Shown: positions 38,783 through 49,440 of the stretch, in pieces
How the letters are laid out: every line of letters starts with the position of its first letter
Position numbering within the stretch: position 1 is the stretch's first letter
DNA from: Mesostigma viride
Taxonomy: Eukaryota; Streptophyta; Mesostigmatophyceae; Mesostigmatales; Mesostigmataceae
Assembly: GCA_009746045.1 (NCBI GenBank)
Contig: RPFO01000022.1
Location: forward strand, 3,164,780 to 3,228,779
Reading direction: 5' to 3'
DNA length: 64,000 bases
Made by a program: the position numbers and the translations under genes
Notes under the pieces: generated by a model
What the model was told of the DNA's origin: nothing
The model's input: only the letters and a program-made list of their open reading frames with translations
Database searches by the model: none

Positions 38783-39385
38783 TCAGGGCCGGAACCACAA
38801 CGAGGAGGAATCCGCAACAGGTGGCGGGCACACCCCCTCGGGGGCAGTCACAATAACCTTGGTCGGGGACGCGCACGTCTGGATGTTGTCATTGACATCC
38901 AGCACATAGATCTGAACCTCCACCGGTTCCCGGCCCACATCCTCACAGCTGTAGTCTTTCGAGGACAGTTTGATGCCCAGCTGGGCGATGCCACATCGGT
39001 CATAGGAACCGTCATCCAGCTCGCTGGGATGCAGAGAGTACTGGCCGGTGCTGTTCAGGACGACGTTCAACTCGGAGCGGCACTTGGCAACGGGCTGGAT
39101 GTTGTCTTCGACGCGCACCAAGCCCGTACATGAGCTCTTGGCGCCTTTCGAGTCAGTCACGGTCAACGTCACGTCCACTACGCCCCTGTCCGTGCACCCG
39201 AAATCCTCACGACTGACTTGAAGTTTTGTTACCGGCGAGGAACATTTTTCGCTCGTGGCCGGCAGGCTGCCGTCATTTAACATAAAGGCGGCCAGCGTGG
39301 CCGCTCCAGTGTGGTCGAGTGCAACCACGACGTCATCTGCTTTGCATCGGGCAATTGGGCATGCGTTCGCTGGAGTCGCCAACCC
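38783..39385 (-). CDS. Secreted-type protein exon with two HYR/Ig-like repeats
   Basis: About 200 codons on the minus strand. Two repeats of about 85 residues share C-x-DVVVALDHTGAATL / C-x-LNVVLNSTGQYSL, then a Cys, then LQVSREDFGCTD / IKLSSKDYSCED, then VDVTLTVTDSKG / VEVQIYVLDVND, then a Cys and VRVEDNIQPVAKC. This is the beta-sandwich pattern of HYR/PKD-like extracellular domains with paired cysteines. Immediately upstream in frame is a hydrophobic stretch (SFVFWICVVVIAGLATPANA) like a signal peptide, but no ATG precedes it. Alternatively CATAG| or CAG| near 39388-39393 is a splice acceptor. The frame ends at TGA 38783-38785; further exons are possible. The role may be cell-wall or surface adhesion; this is not certain. 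Confidence 0.6.
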   Translation of the reverse strand, partial: GLATPANACPIARCKADDVVVALDHTGAATLAAFMLNDGSLPATSEKCSSPVTKLQVSREDFGCTDRGVVDVTLTVTDSKGAKSSCTGLVRVEDNIQPVAKCRSELNVVLNSTGQYSLHPSELDDGSYDRCGIAQLGIKLSSKDYSCEDVGREPVEVQIYVLDVNDNIQTCASPTKVIVTAPEGVCPPPVADSSSLWFRP

Positions 39386-39393
39386 TGCTATGA

Positions 39394-41340
39394 CAACGAC
39401 ACAGATCCAGAAAACAAATGATGGTTAGAGATCCCAGCGAGGGAAGGGAGGTGTCCAGATGCCGGGAAGGCTAGGACGGTGCAACAAGACTGCACGTGAC
39501 CAGCTCATGCATTTCGCTGAGATCAATCGAATAACTATAGGTGTTCCTAATTGCAATCATGAATTAGTTGTGCGCTGCGCTGCACACGTAATAATCGGGA
39601 ATAATCTAGGATCTATGGTATACTGCAGCAATCTTCCAATACAATCGCGGGCACATGGCCATGCATCAGGGCATACCAAGTGGTTGGCCATCATGACAAA
39701 AAAGTAGGATGCCATTACTAACATTGCAACATTCGACGGTACTGGCTTTTGTGCTGCAAAATCTCACCTTGCAAAATCACCAAAATAACCGATGCGGCTG
39801 GGATCGCCCACCCCAACCCCATTTCTTAGAAACAGAGGCAACCTCCCCGTCAAAATTTACGCGCTCGGCATGACCTGTCCTTCGGCGGCCATTGCCACGC
39901 TATTCGGTCAAGTCCGATGGCAGTCGGTGGTTAGAAAAAAAAAAAAGGACTACAAAAGCGAGACACGAGTGTACTTGTATAGCGCAACAGTGGTATAATT
40001 ATGTTGGCATGGAATGTTGATCGATGTCGCCACCGTGGGGAGCGAGCGCAAGTTTCCCCTACGAACGTAGTTGGGTGACTCGTGAGACGTCCACAGCGGC
40101 GTTGAGTCAGCGCCGCTGAAGGACGGTGGGCCGTGGATATTGCGCCTTCCAAGCGATGGGAATATTTGGAAACGCTTGGCTAGACGTTTACATCTCAGAC
40201 TTGAGATCGCGTCTGGATTTCTGGGCTGCGGGGAGGACTGACCTTGAGAAAAAGCTGCAACTACCGTTGCGCTGACAACCGGGAAAGGACCAGCGGATAT
40301 GTAGGCTGCCAACCACACCTTGGCTGACACCAGAATTCGTACAGGAGACGCCACCAAAACGTACTCTAACCGCCACTGACTGACATAATATCTACCTTGC
40401 GAAAGCGGAATTAACTATCACAATGCATCGGCAAAATCTTCCTGATTTTGGTTAATAAAAAATACCCATTTTTTCCGGAAAAAATACCCATTTACCCGGA
40501 AAAATCTTCCTGATGAAGGTCCGAGGCAGTTGCTCAGGCCGTTATTTACAGATCGTCAACGCGGACGGCGGAATTCGTGATGCCATGACGGTCCGGGTCA
40601 AGCCGGGCAGACAGAGGCAGACAGACATTCACATTCGGGGAGGCAGACCATATGGCATGGGCAGTCTTTCTCAGTATAATTTGTTGCTATGACCCTGCTA
40701 TGACGCATGACACGAAAATGTGAAATCCCAGCTGCGGGAACGGATCGAATACGGGCTGCTTGCCTTTTATACCATGCGGGTATATTCAATCTGCAGTCCA
40801 CGACGAAGAAAATTTCATTTGTGGAGGATTGAGTTACGAGAAGGCTATGAGAACAGCATACAATTCAAGCGCGAATGAAAACCCTCGCAAGCAAGAAGAT
40901 GGCGTTGAGCGCACTTGCTGGAATTGTTTTTTAGTTCGCGCACTTCTGTTGCTGTTCCATATCCGTAATTTTTCATTATCGACGACGCACGTATGTGCTT
41001 ATATTCAGAAGTGCATGCATGCAAATGACCTCCGGAGCCGTGGCGCGAATTAGTGGCAGCAGATGAGAAGAAAGTGTTGGCTTCGAGACCCCAGATCTAG
41101 GACTTCCAGCTTGAAGGGTAATACTGTGTATCCAGAACAATTCGGTTATCAAATACGGGTATACGAACAGACTTGTGCCAATGATGTCGGCCTTGATATC
41201 GAGAGCTTATGCGCCTGGAATGTATCTGCCTGCCTTCGACGAGTTAGTAGCAACTTTGGCTCAGTCATCTTCTTAATTATGCCTCGGCACTGGCGGGTAC
41301 TGTAAAATTCGTCATATATTCGTTTTTTGACGTTATAATA
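39394..41340. other. Gene-poor host spacer
   Basis: No recognisable gene, RNA or mobile element. Small ORFs lack domain features. It includes an A-run at 39936-39947 and a TACCCATTT duplicate at about 40462-40495. Confidence 0.5.
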
Positions 41341-41370
41341 GTGCATTTACCCTGGCCAGTGCATCTACCC

Positions 41371-41509
41371 GCCCGCCCACCCACCCACCCACCCACCCAC
41401 CCACCCACCCACCCACCCACCCACCCACCCACCCACCCACCCACCCACCCACCCACCCACCCACCCACCCACCCACCCACCCACCCACCCACCCACCCAC
41501 CCACCCACC
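41371..41509 (+). repeat. (CCCA)n tetramer array
   Basis: About 34 perfect copies of CCCA. The Thr-His-Pro and Gly-Trp-Val ORFs on the two strands are artefacts of this array. Confidence 0.95.
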
Positions 41510-41535
41510 TATCATACATGCACTCACGCTCACGC

Positions 41536-41832
41536 CCACTCGCACGCTCACGCTCACACTCACACTCACACTCACACTCACACTCACACTCACACTCACA
41601 CTCACACTCACACTCACACTCACACTCACACTCACACTCACACTCACACTCACACTCACACTCACACTCACACTCACACTCACACTCACACTCACACTCA
41701 CACTCACACTCACACTCACACTCACACTCACACTCACACTCACACTCACACTCACACTCACACTCACACTCACACTCACACTCACCATACTCACCACATT
41801 CACCACATTCACCACACTCACCATACTCACCT
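41536..41832 (+). repeat. (ACTCAC)n hexamer array
   Basis: About 40 near-perfect copies, degenerating at the right end to ACTCACCAT units. It resumes after a LINE-D insertion at 42169-42236. Confidence 0.95.
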
Positions 41833-41833
41833 C

Positions 41834-42168
41834 TAATTAATTAATTAAGTAAATAAGTAATTAAACCCGTGCTCCCGTTGGGGAGTCACGGATCGAGCAT
41901 TAACCCCGATGGATGGATGGAAGGATGGGTACACGCAATCCTACCTGTCTAAGCTATCTACATGCTATCTACAATTAAAACAATCCTTTTCTATATCTAT
42001 GGTGCTCGCGACCCTAGGAGTCTTGTCTGGCATGCCTCGATCCCGCATTTGCAAACACGCTCCTTCCCCACTGCCGGGGGTTTGTTCTCCTCTATGACCT
42101 GGGCCCACTTGGCCTTGTCGATCATCTTTTTCCAAATCACGGAGAGGCCTAGGCCCCCCATGTCCTCT
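41834..42168 (-). mobile_element. LINE-D 3' fragment inserted in the hexamer array
   Basis: Minus-strand LINE-D 3' end with (TTAA)n tail, GTTGGGGAGTCACGG hairpin, (GGAT)n and the coding words for LGLSVIWKKM. ACTCACC-type repeat flanks it on both sides. Confidence 0.85.
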
Positions 42169-42384
42169 ACGGTACTCACCATACTCACCATACTCACCAC
42201 ACTCACCATACTCACCACGTGCACTCACCATACTCAGCAACGTAACAAATTGTGCTTAAACTAAATTCATCCATTTTTCGGTGCATGGAAATTAAACAAC
42301 TCAGATACCTCGACCATGATCATGTTGGACCGGCCGGGGCCGCGCGACTTATTAGCTCATAAGATTAATAAAACATTTCATGAC

Positions 42385-44867
42385 CATTAAATTAAATTAA
42401 ATTATAACATGACTCCGTTGGGAGATCATGTAGCACATATTCCCTTGCTGGATGGATGGAGGTGGGCAGAGCCGCGAAACCGAACTAATCTAACTAACTC
42501 TAAGCTAATCTAATCTAGAAAACCCTACCTATTCTACTCAGCAAAGCGCCCCTTCCGCTCAGTGGGGGGAGGGGGCTTGCCCACAGGGGCGGGCGTATAT
42601 GAGCCTGGACAATGGTCTTCCACCTCTTCCTGTCCTGCTATGTAGCAGTCCAAGCAAGAGAGAGGGAGTGAATGCGATGTTCAAACTGGGCTGGGACCAC
42701 TATACTAGGTCGGCCAGCAACTGCTGTGGGTACTTAGGTCGTGGCATGTTTGCCTACCTTCTTCTAGGTATGTCCTTGGGGCCAGGCCAGGTCAGGATGT
42801 GCCGCCCTGCATGGTTGGCCAAGCCGCTGCCGGGGGCGGCCAGACCGAGTTCGACCGGTGTCTACCTGGCTGTTGCGAGCAAGATGTCCTACGAATGCTA
42901 CTATCCTACGCTGTCTAATCTCGTCCGAAATGCGAGGCATGCCCTGCATGGTACAAAGATTCTAAAGACCTATGCTTGGTAAACCCTACATTCAGGGCCT
43001 GACGTAGCATCCTGGTTACCGTGCCGTCTAGCTTAATTGACCGCCAGCGTGTCCGTGATGAGCGTCTATGTCTCGGCGCCATAGGTGAGCACCGCGAGGA
43101 CCAGGACCTTGAGGAGCATGCGCGTGCGGTGCTCGCCGAGGGCCTTCGAGTGCCACTGTTGGTTTTGAGCGAGCGATGCCTACTAAGCCCATGCAGGCCA
43201 GGCCGATGCGGGTGTCCACATCGTCGGCGGTGTCGGGGAGACCGGAGACAATTGCTCCCCAACAGTTTGAAGCGATGACGAAACGGGACCTCCGTCCCGT
43301 CTAGCAGCCGCGGCAGCGGCGGGCGACTGGAAGCCCCATTGAATCACCATCGCCTCAGTTTTGACAAGTGCTAATCCGTTCAGCCCCACCGGCCGCCCTC
43401 GCCTCCAAGCCCAGACAGTCTGGACAGCCAGGTCTGAATGTGCTCGGGGCGCGCGATGAGGGCCCCGGTGGTGTCGTCCGCATAAATCAGATCGATCAGA
43501 CAGGCGGTAGCCAGGGTCAATGCCGCCGTGTTCGCGCACGTTAAGGATGTCCATGCACTGAGCCGGGCTCGAACCCCTTAAGAGCAGCAGTAAAGCGCGC
43601 ACGTGCCCGGCGCATGACATGATCCACGACAATGATGAACAGATATGGGGACAGGACACAACCTTGCCATACCCCGTGGTGAAGGGGAAATGGTGGGGTG
43701 GTGCCTTCCGCAGTCCGCACCACTGCTTGTGAGCCCTCCATATGAGTCGACGAATGGCAGCAATTGAAACGCGGGTGGTACCCGGCGGATCCAGAGCTAG
43801 GATCCGGCCCAAAGAGCCTCCCAGAGGACCGTGTCAAAGGCCTTGATATAGTTAACAAAAATGAAGACTAGCGGCAAACTGTCAGGGCAAAGGCAACGCA
43901 GCTCCTCCATCATGCAACCGGCGCGCGACAAACACAGCCATGACGGTGTTACGACCACGACAGAAACCCATCTGAGACTCACCCAGGTGTGGGTCCAGCG
44001 TGGCGCGGAGCCGATGCAGCATCATGCGCATGCACGATCAGACCTTCAGCGCGGCGCTCTGGAGGCAGACACCCCGATATAGTTACCGGGGCCGGTCAGC
44101 AACAGAGCCCTTCTTGTACAGCATGACGCGGATGGCCGTCTGCCACTCAGCAGGCGGAGGCTCATCAGAGAGCAGGACACGGTTGCAGAACGCCAGCAGA
44201 AGCTCCCTCACCGCCAGGTCAGGTGTCTTCAGCAGCTCGGCCGAAAGGTGGTCGGCACCGACCGCCGCGTCGTACTGCAGGCGAGCAATTAAGGGCGCCG
44301 TCCAGTTCCTTCAAAGTGAAGGGGGGGACGACGCCGTCGGAGGCGAGGCAGCCGGCTCCTGCAAGGGGGGGACTTGGTAGTCCGCGGCCGAGGAGGGGGG
44401 CGCAGGCGGCGGGGGGGGGTCCGGCAACACCGAGACGGGCGGCCGTCTCGGGGTGAAGCGGCGGGGGAGGGGCACGAGCCCCACCTGTCAAGGAAACATT
44501 GTGGGCCAACCATGCAGCGGTCAAGGATGACCGGCGCCGTGCCGTCCCCCGTGTGCGCCACCGGGATGCGATGCCGCCGGCCGCCGAGCCGGTCGAGGTG
44601 GTACCACATGTCCTTGCCCTGGTTGCGAGCTTGGCACGCCTTGGCATCTGCGATGCATTGGGCCGCCTCTGCCTCCTGAGCGCCGGTGCTCGTATGCCTC
44701 CACAAGGGCGGCCCGTTGAGCACCGGTTTCTGCAGCGGGTCCCGGTTATGCTTGAGGCGGTGCCGGGCGGCCAAGACCTTCAATGGGGTCGACCTGGCGG
44801 TAGAGCGGGCCGGGGCGGCGGCGAGGCATGACCGGCAGGCGCGCCCGGGCCGCCAGCAACGGGGCCC
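42385..44867 (-). pseudogene. LINE-B ORF2 3' part: reverse transcriptase and C-terminus, decayed
   Basis: The minus strand holds a (TTTAA)n tail and 3' untranslated region (42385-42540), the GHLAR-type C-terminus (about 42860-42950), and RT pieces in shifted frames. These include FIFVNYIKAFDTVLWEALW (about 43860-43800), GVWQGCVLSPYLFIIVVDHV (about 43680-43620) and KTEAMVIQWGFQSP (43370-43330). Upstream linker pieces include KVLAARHRLKHNRDPLQKPV and FTLKELDGAL. The catalytic YADD region is degraded. It is followed upstream by element Y. Confidence 0.75.
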
Positions 44868-44871
44868 TTAA

Positions 44872-46998
44872 ATGGTGTCCAACTCGCGCCTAAAAATAGG
44901 CTCTGGACAGTTGCACCTTGCATGGTAATGTCCACAACCTAACCTAAAAACAATTTAGTGTCCATACCGGGACCAAAGCACACACATATAGGGACTTACT
45001 TGGGGGTCATGTCATTGGTCATGTTGCAATGTCCTATGGGTGTTAAATATAGCACCACCCTCAGGGGGGTGCGCGAGTGCGAGAAAAACACTCATGTATA
45101 ATGCATTATTACACCTCAAAACAGTTTCGTTGCTCCCAACAGTTGCTTGGGTAGCCAGGCATGGCTTCTGAACACTGACATCACAGGTTGTCCCAGGGAC
45201 CCAGATGCATTATCTAAAAATAACTCGCCGCCTACAAATAGGTGCCAGTTTGGGTGGTGACATTTGCTAGCATTACAAGGCAGGCGCCTCACTCCGTAGC
45301 TGGCGTAGCATCATAAAACATCATAAATGATCAAACATGCATTATTTCATCAATTCCAGCATGCAGAACATCCATAACAGCGATTAAATATAGGTAGCCA
45401 TGCCAATGCACAGTCACATTCGCGCGTATCATGGTATGGTAAGGCCAAAGACTACTCACCACACAAGCCTACCACATGCACAGTTTTTCTCACATGTCAA
45501 CGCTAGACTAAACAAGTAAAAGTAAGCCTAGATCATTGGAAATGCTATTAACTGGAGCTCCTTCTATGCTGGGCTTCATATTTCAGCTGTTAACTGGCTA
45601 CGGGGCGACATGCGGCACTAAGTGGCATTACCATGGTATGAGGCGTGCACAATGGTGCTTTTGAATTGCCGGGTAATGCTTAAAATGATCACTAACACAC
45701 AGCTTAAACTATGCTTCATGTTGTTCTAAAGAAAACGTCACCATGCCATGTCACATCACCAGTGGTGGCTCACCAAGCTCTACTAGCAGGTATACCACTG
45801 TGCCAAGGCCCAAATGCACGTGTGCAAGGGGCTACGTAGCCCATGCATCCACAACATAAGAAATGACCTCCATATGCTTGCCTAAGGTGAAAATACACAG
45901 AGACACTGCATTGACCTTCTTTTGTATGCAAGCAAGGCACTGGGGCCTCCACAGGTGTTACATGAAGACAGATGGGGTGACTGCACAACAGCAATACTAA
46001 CAAAGCTAAAAGGCTAACCAAAAACTGGCCAGGATACCATCTATTCTTAAGGATTTAGTAGGCTATAGAAACCATCATGATACCATATAGAACTTAATTA
46101 CATGTAACACCAATCATTATTCTAGTATATATGGTGCAGACGCAGCCAATCATTAACAAAACTGATGAAAATCTGACCGTAATGGCTGTGCGCAACCACC
46201 ACCACAAACCATTACAGAAAAGTAGTAACGAAGCAACTTTGACATCCCAAACCTTCAACGATGAGTCCGAGATTACTTACCGAATGATATGACGACTTTA
46301 CCTTGTCGACGGTAACCGCAGGGACACTAAACTGCGCCAGGTCGAAACCGCAAAAAAAAGGCTCAAGGACAGCTAGCAAGCTGACGACAGGGCCGATGCG
46401 TTAAGACTTTCCTGGCCCACGACACTAATGAAATATTCAAAATACATCGTAACAAAGTTAATACTCGATGCGAAATATTCAATTATAAAGCCGCCGATAA
46501 CAAGAGCTAGCTTCATTGTCACTCCCGTCACAATAAACACGCGTTGACGCAGTAAAACCCAGACCGAGATGATTGCGCACCTCAGTAAATGTTGCGCGAC
46601 TGCGGCTACAGTATCTTTATAACGCATAAATCATGCCTACAAAATTTGGAACGAATCCATGCATCGATGCTCCTACACCGATCAGTTTTCTGCACTGCCA
46701 TAGCCTCGAATTTGCATGTACGTAATTATTTTACATTCACTTTTGTCCCGGTGGACCTGGGTACCCCCTGTACTTTGGTCCTTAATTAGTCGGGCCTGTA
46801 AACTTGGTCTGAACATAGTGATGTCCGGTATCAGGGCCTGAGGGGCTCAGGGCGTAGAGTACATTCTAGCTCTAGCAGCAGACCTAAAAATATCACGGAA
46901 ATGTCTACTGGCATTCGAGCGCCGCGCCGCTTCCCATCTCGCGCCTATTCGTATAGGCTCGAGTTGAACTCGCGCCTAGTAATAGGCGCGAGAACCAT
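44872..46998. mobile_element. Element Y: 2127-bp non-autonomous DNA element with TTAA target
   Basis: Ends begin ATGGT and, inverted, ATGGT, with CTCGCGCCTA-x4/5-TAGG motifs just inside both. The flanks are TTAA (44868-44871 and 46999-47002). It splits LINE-B between linker and endonuclease. The right end carries extra palindromes CTCGCGCCTAxxxxTAGGCGCGAG. The inside is AT-rich with no ORF above about 85 codons, and no transposase is seen. A TTAA target and short TIR resemble piggyBac-type elements; this is tentative. Confidence 0.7.
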
Positions 46999-47002
46999 TT
47001 AA

Positions 47003-47543
47003 GGGTTAATTAAATAATTGGCCGCAAAGCCCGCAAAAATGGCGGTGTTGGGAGCACCCTGCTGGGGGCAGCGTGTCGACGTCCGTCTGGGCGTCCAGGG
47101 CCGCCAGGTACTCAAGTCGGCACCGGTTCCGCTCGCGCTCGGCGTCCGTCCTGTCCTCTGACAGTCCTGATCTCTATCCCCGGACCGGGCCGTACAGCGC
47201 AGACCAGTCAGGTCGACGGGCCACTGGGGCGTGGCGCTTGGGGGCATGAAACCGGAGCCGAATGGTCGCACACACCGATCGGTGGTCAGAGCACACTGAC
47301 CCGCGGTGGGCGTGTCGAACACTCCGACGGCGGTGTCCACAACCGAAGTGCACCGGCTGGGGCCTGCTGTACCACCGCGTATAGTCCAGACAGGCCTGAC
47401 GGTCGTTAGGGCCCCGAAAAGTGACCAAGTCCTGTGAGTCCCGACGTTGGAAGTGGCAGTTGACAGCAACCATATCCCGCTATCCCGCAAAAAGGCAGAA
47501 AACAGGGGAGTGTTGTCGTTAGCAGCCGTGCCGGCAGCAGTGA
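47003..47543 (-). pseudogene. LINE-B endonuclease, central and C-terminal part
   Basis: The minus strand reads NDNTPLFSAFLRDSG (about 47500), LVTFRGPNDRQACLDY and SDHRSVCATIRLRFHAP in different frames. These are the distal endonuclease motifs including SDHR. It is cut upstream by element X. Confidence 0.7.
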
Positions 47544-47619
47544 ACAGCCATACGGCGTATAATACGCCGTAGGGCGCGTATTATACGCCATACGCAAGAT
47601 TTCCGTATGGAAATGGGGA

Positions 47620-47701
47620 AAAAAATACGCACTGCGTATTTTTTGCGTATTGCGTATTTTTTGCGTATTTTTTGCGTATTTTTTGCGTATTTTTTGCGTA
47701 T
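47620..47701 (+). repeat. GCGTATTTTTT array at the left end of element X
   Basis: About seven copies of an 11-base unit GCGTATTTTTT with length variants. Related GCGTAT words recur at the right end (48770-48845). Confidence 0.85.
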
Positions 47702-48015
47702 GAACCGCGTTTGAAGTAGCTTCTGGCATCATTTTGGACGGCAGTGGAGCCGGAACTAGACTGTATCTAGGCGACCTGGAACTCCGCGACAAATAAACGA
47801 CATGCAGGTGCCAAGCTGGCCGTGCATGTACGACTGTACGTGCATTGCTGCAGATTGCTGCGTGTCGGACTAGGGTCTAGGAGACGAAGGACGAGGAAAT
47901 TAGGTGACGAAGTTATGTTGTCTGCCAACAAGGGCGCGCATCTGGCACCTAACATTTAATCGTAGCACAATTGACATCCAGGCACCATGGCTAGCGACGG
48001 TGATGGTGTGAGTCT

Positions 48016-48315
48016 ATGGAACACGATGATGACTGGGCCGACGAGATGCAGGCCGTATTCGAGACTGTCTGGACACACATCGTGAAAGAACAGACTCTCA
48101 ACAAGAAAGGGCAGCCGACAGGTAACTACAAGCTAAGTGACGTGCACACTTTTGGATGCAGAATTCTCGGGTTCTACCACCCGAGCAAGGCTAGCACCCG
48201 CCATATCATGGGCGCTACGTACGCGAAGGAGGCAAGAGTGAGCGAGTGCAAGAGGCCGCCGGAGGCATTACGTCGCAGGCTGCGGGGTATTTGGTGTGAC
48301 TCGCGATGCACATAA
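48016..48315 (+). CDS. Small unknown ORF in element X
   Basis: 99 codons starting MEHDDDWADEMQAVFETVWT, with HTFGCRILGFYHPS in the middle and a basic end. It has an acidic N-terminus, balanced composition, and lies centrally in the element. An upstream ATG at 47989 (MASDGDG) is in another frame and could be an exon if GTGAGT there is a donor. No family is recognised. Confidence 0.35.
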   Translation: MEHDDDWADEMQAVFETVWTHIVKEQTLNKKGQPTGNYKLSDVHTFGCRILGFYHPSKASTRHIMGATYAKEARVSECKRPPEALRRRLRGIWCDSRCT

Positions 48316-48849
48316 ATGCCTTATTTAGCCATGCAGGCTGCTGCTAGCCAGCCACCGTACCATATGTGTTAATGGTTTAGGGAAGCTGGGTCGGGTTGCT
48401 GGCATGCATGGTATCCTGCACGCTAGCCACATTGTTGGCAGCCCGTATGGATTCTTGCTTCATGTAGATCAATATTGCATGGTGGCCTACCACGAGTAGG
48501 CAAGATGTCTGTTTCTGGCACAATGTCTTATTACTTTTGGCAAGTTGGCCGACTGACCGTGTGCTATTTACAGACATTATTAATAACAACAGATGTACAA
48601 TGCTTGTATTTGTAGGCATGCAGCGACGGCAACGGCAATATTATGTGATGATGTGTTAAATAAAGGCAAGTGGTGTTGCAAGAACACACAAAAAACATGC
48701 CTGATTGGTCAGAATGTTGAAGAACCCCCTGAACCATGCAAAAAACAGCATTTTCAAGAGTCCCCGTATGATTTGCGTATTATACCCCGTATGGCGTATT
48801 ATACACCATACCCATGGGCCCCGTATGGTTGCGTATTGCGTATGGCTGT

Positions 48850-49440
48850 ACACTGGCCGGCAGGCGCAAAGCGACTGCCAGCAGTGCCCACGGGGAGCGT
48901 GGCATTGGCGTCGAGCAGCATAACCAAGAAGTGGCGGGCCGGGGTGGCCCCCTCAAGATTAATATGCAAGTCCTCGAAGAACTTCTGGCGCTCCAACTGG
49001 GTTAGACCACTATGGGGTGCGTAACCTACCCCAACCGTGAGGTGGTCCTGAGACCGCCCCTCAACGGAGGTGAAATGTGCCAGTGACCATAAGGCGTGGG
49101 GTTAGAAACTGAAGCGTGCTGAGGCTGGCAGCCGCCAGCGGCGAACACAAAATGCCAATTTCACCACCTTGGCCTGGCGTCCCCGACTGCCTGCAAAGTA
49201 GAAACGCCAATTAACCGCCTGCCAGGAGCATCGTCGCACGGTGCCAGTTGGCACGGCCGGTGCGCACTGATCGCCGATCAGTGCGCACCGTGCCAACTTG
49301 GCACCGTGCGACGATGCTCCTGCATGCACGCCTAGAATAGACACACAATGTGTAATGCAGAAGGCAACGAGCTCCTCTACCCGGTAGCTAGGATCGCCGC
49401 CATCTGCTAGCAATGTACGTGCGTTGAAAGTCACGAGGGC
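48850..49440 (-). pseudogene. LINE-B endonuclease, N-terminal part
   Basis: The minus frame reads ALVTFNARTLLADGG, YRVEELVAFC and VSILGV (49440-49320), then, after frameshifts, FLVMLLDANATLPVGTAGSR (about 48930-48870). These are the N-terminal and LDANATLP motifs of the APE endonuclease. A local inverted repeat (GCACGGTGCCAAxTTGGCAC type, about 49220-49325) disrupts it. Confidence 0.75.

Larger units (their letters stand above)
47544..48849. mobile_element. Element X: 1306-bp element with GCGTAT-rich ends and a small gene
   Basis: It interrupts LINE-B endonuclease between FAPAGQC and NDNTPLF codons. Ends are ACAGCCATACG and its inverse CGTATGGCTGT. Subterminal sequence on both sides is built of CGTATGG, GCGTATTATAC and GCGTATT words, including an 11-bp array at 47620-47701. 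No target duplication is evident. One small ORF (48016-48315) lies inside. The superfamily is unknown. Confidence 0.65.

Noticed and set aside
41341-41844. Long Thr-His-Pro / Ser-His and Gly-Trp-Val / Ser-Val repeat proteins on both strands
   Set aside because: They are mechanical translations of the (CCCA)n and (ACTCAC)n arrays, open in several frames at once, with no flanking coding signal.
49220-49325. Inverted repeat GCACGGTGCCA...TGGCACCGTGC as a small transposon
   Set aside because: Arms of about 40 bp nearly touch each other inside LINE-B endonuclease sequence; no target duplication or second copy was seen, so a local inverted duplication is as likely.
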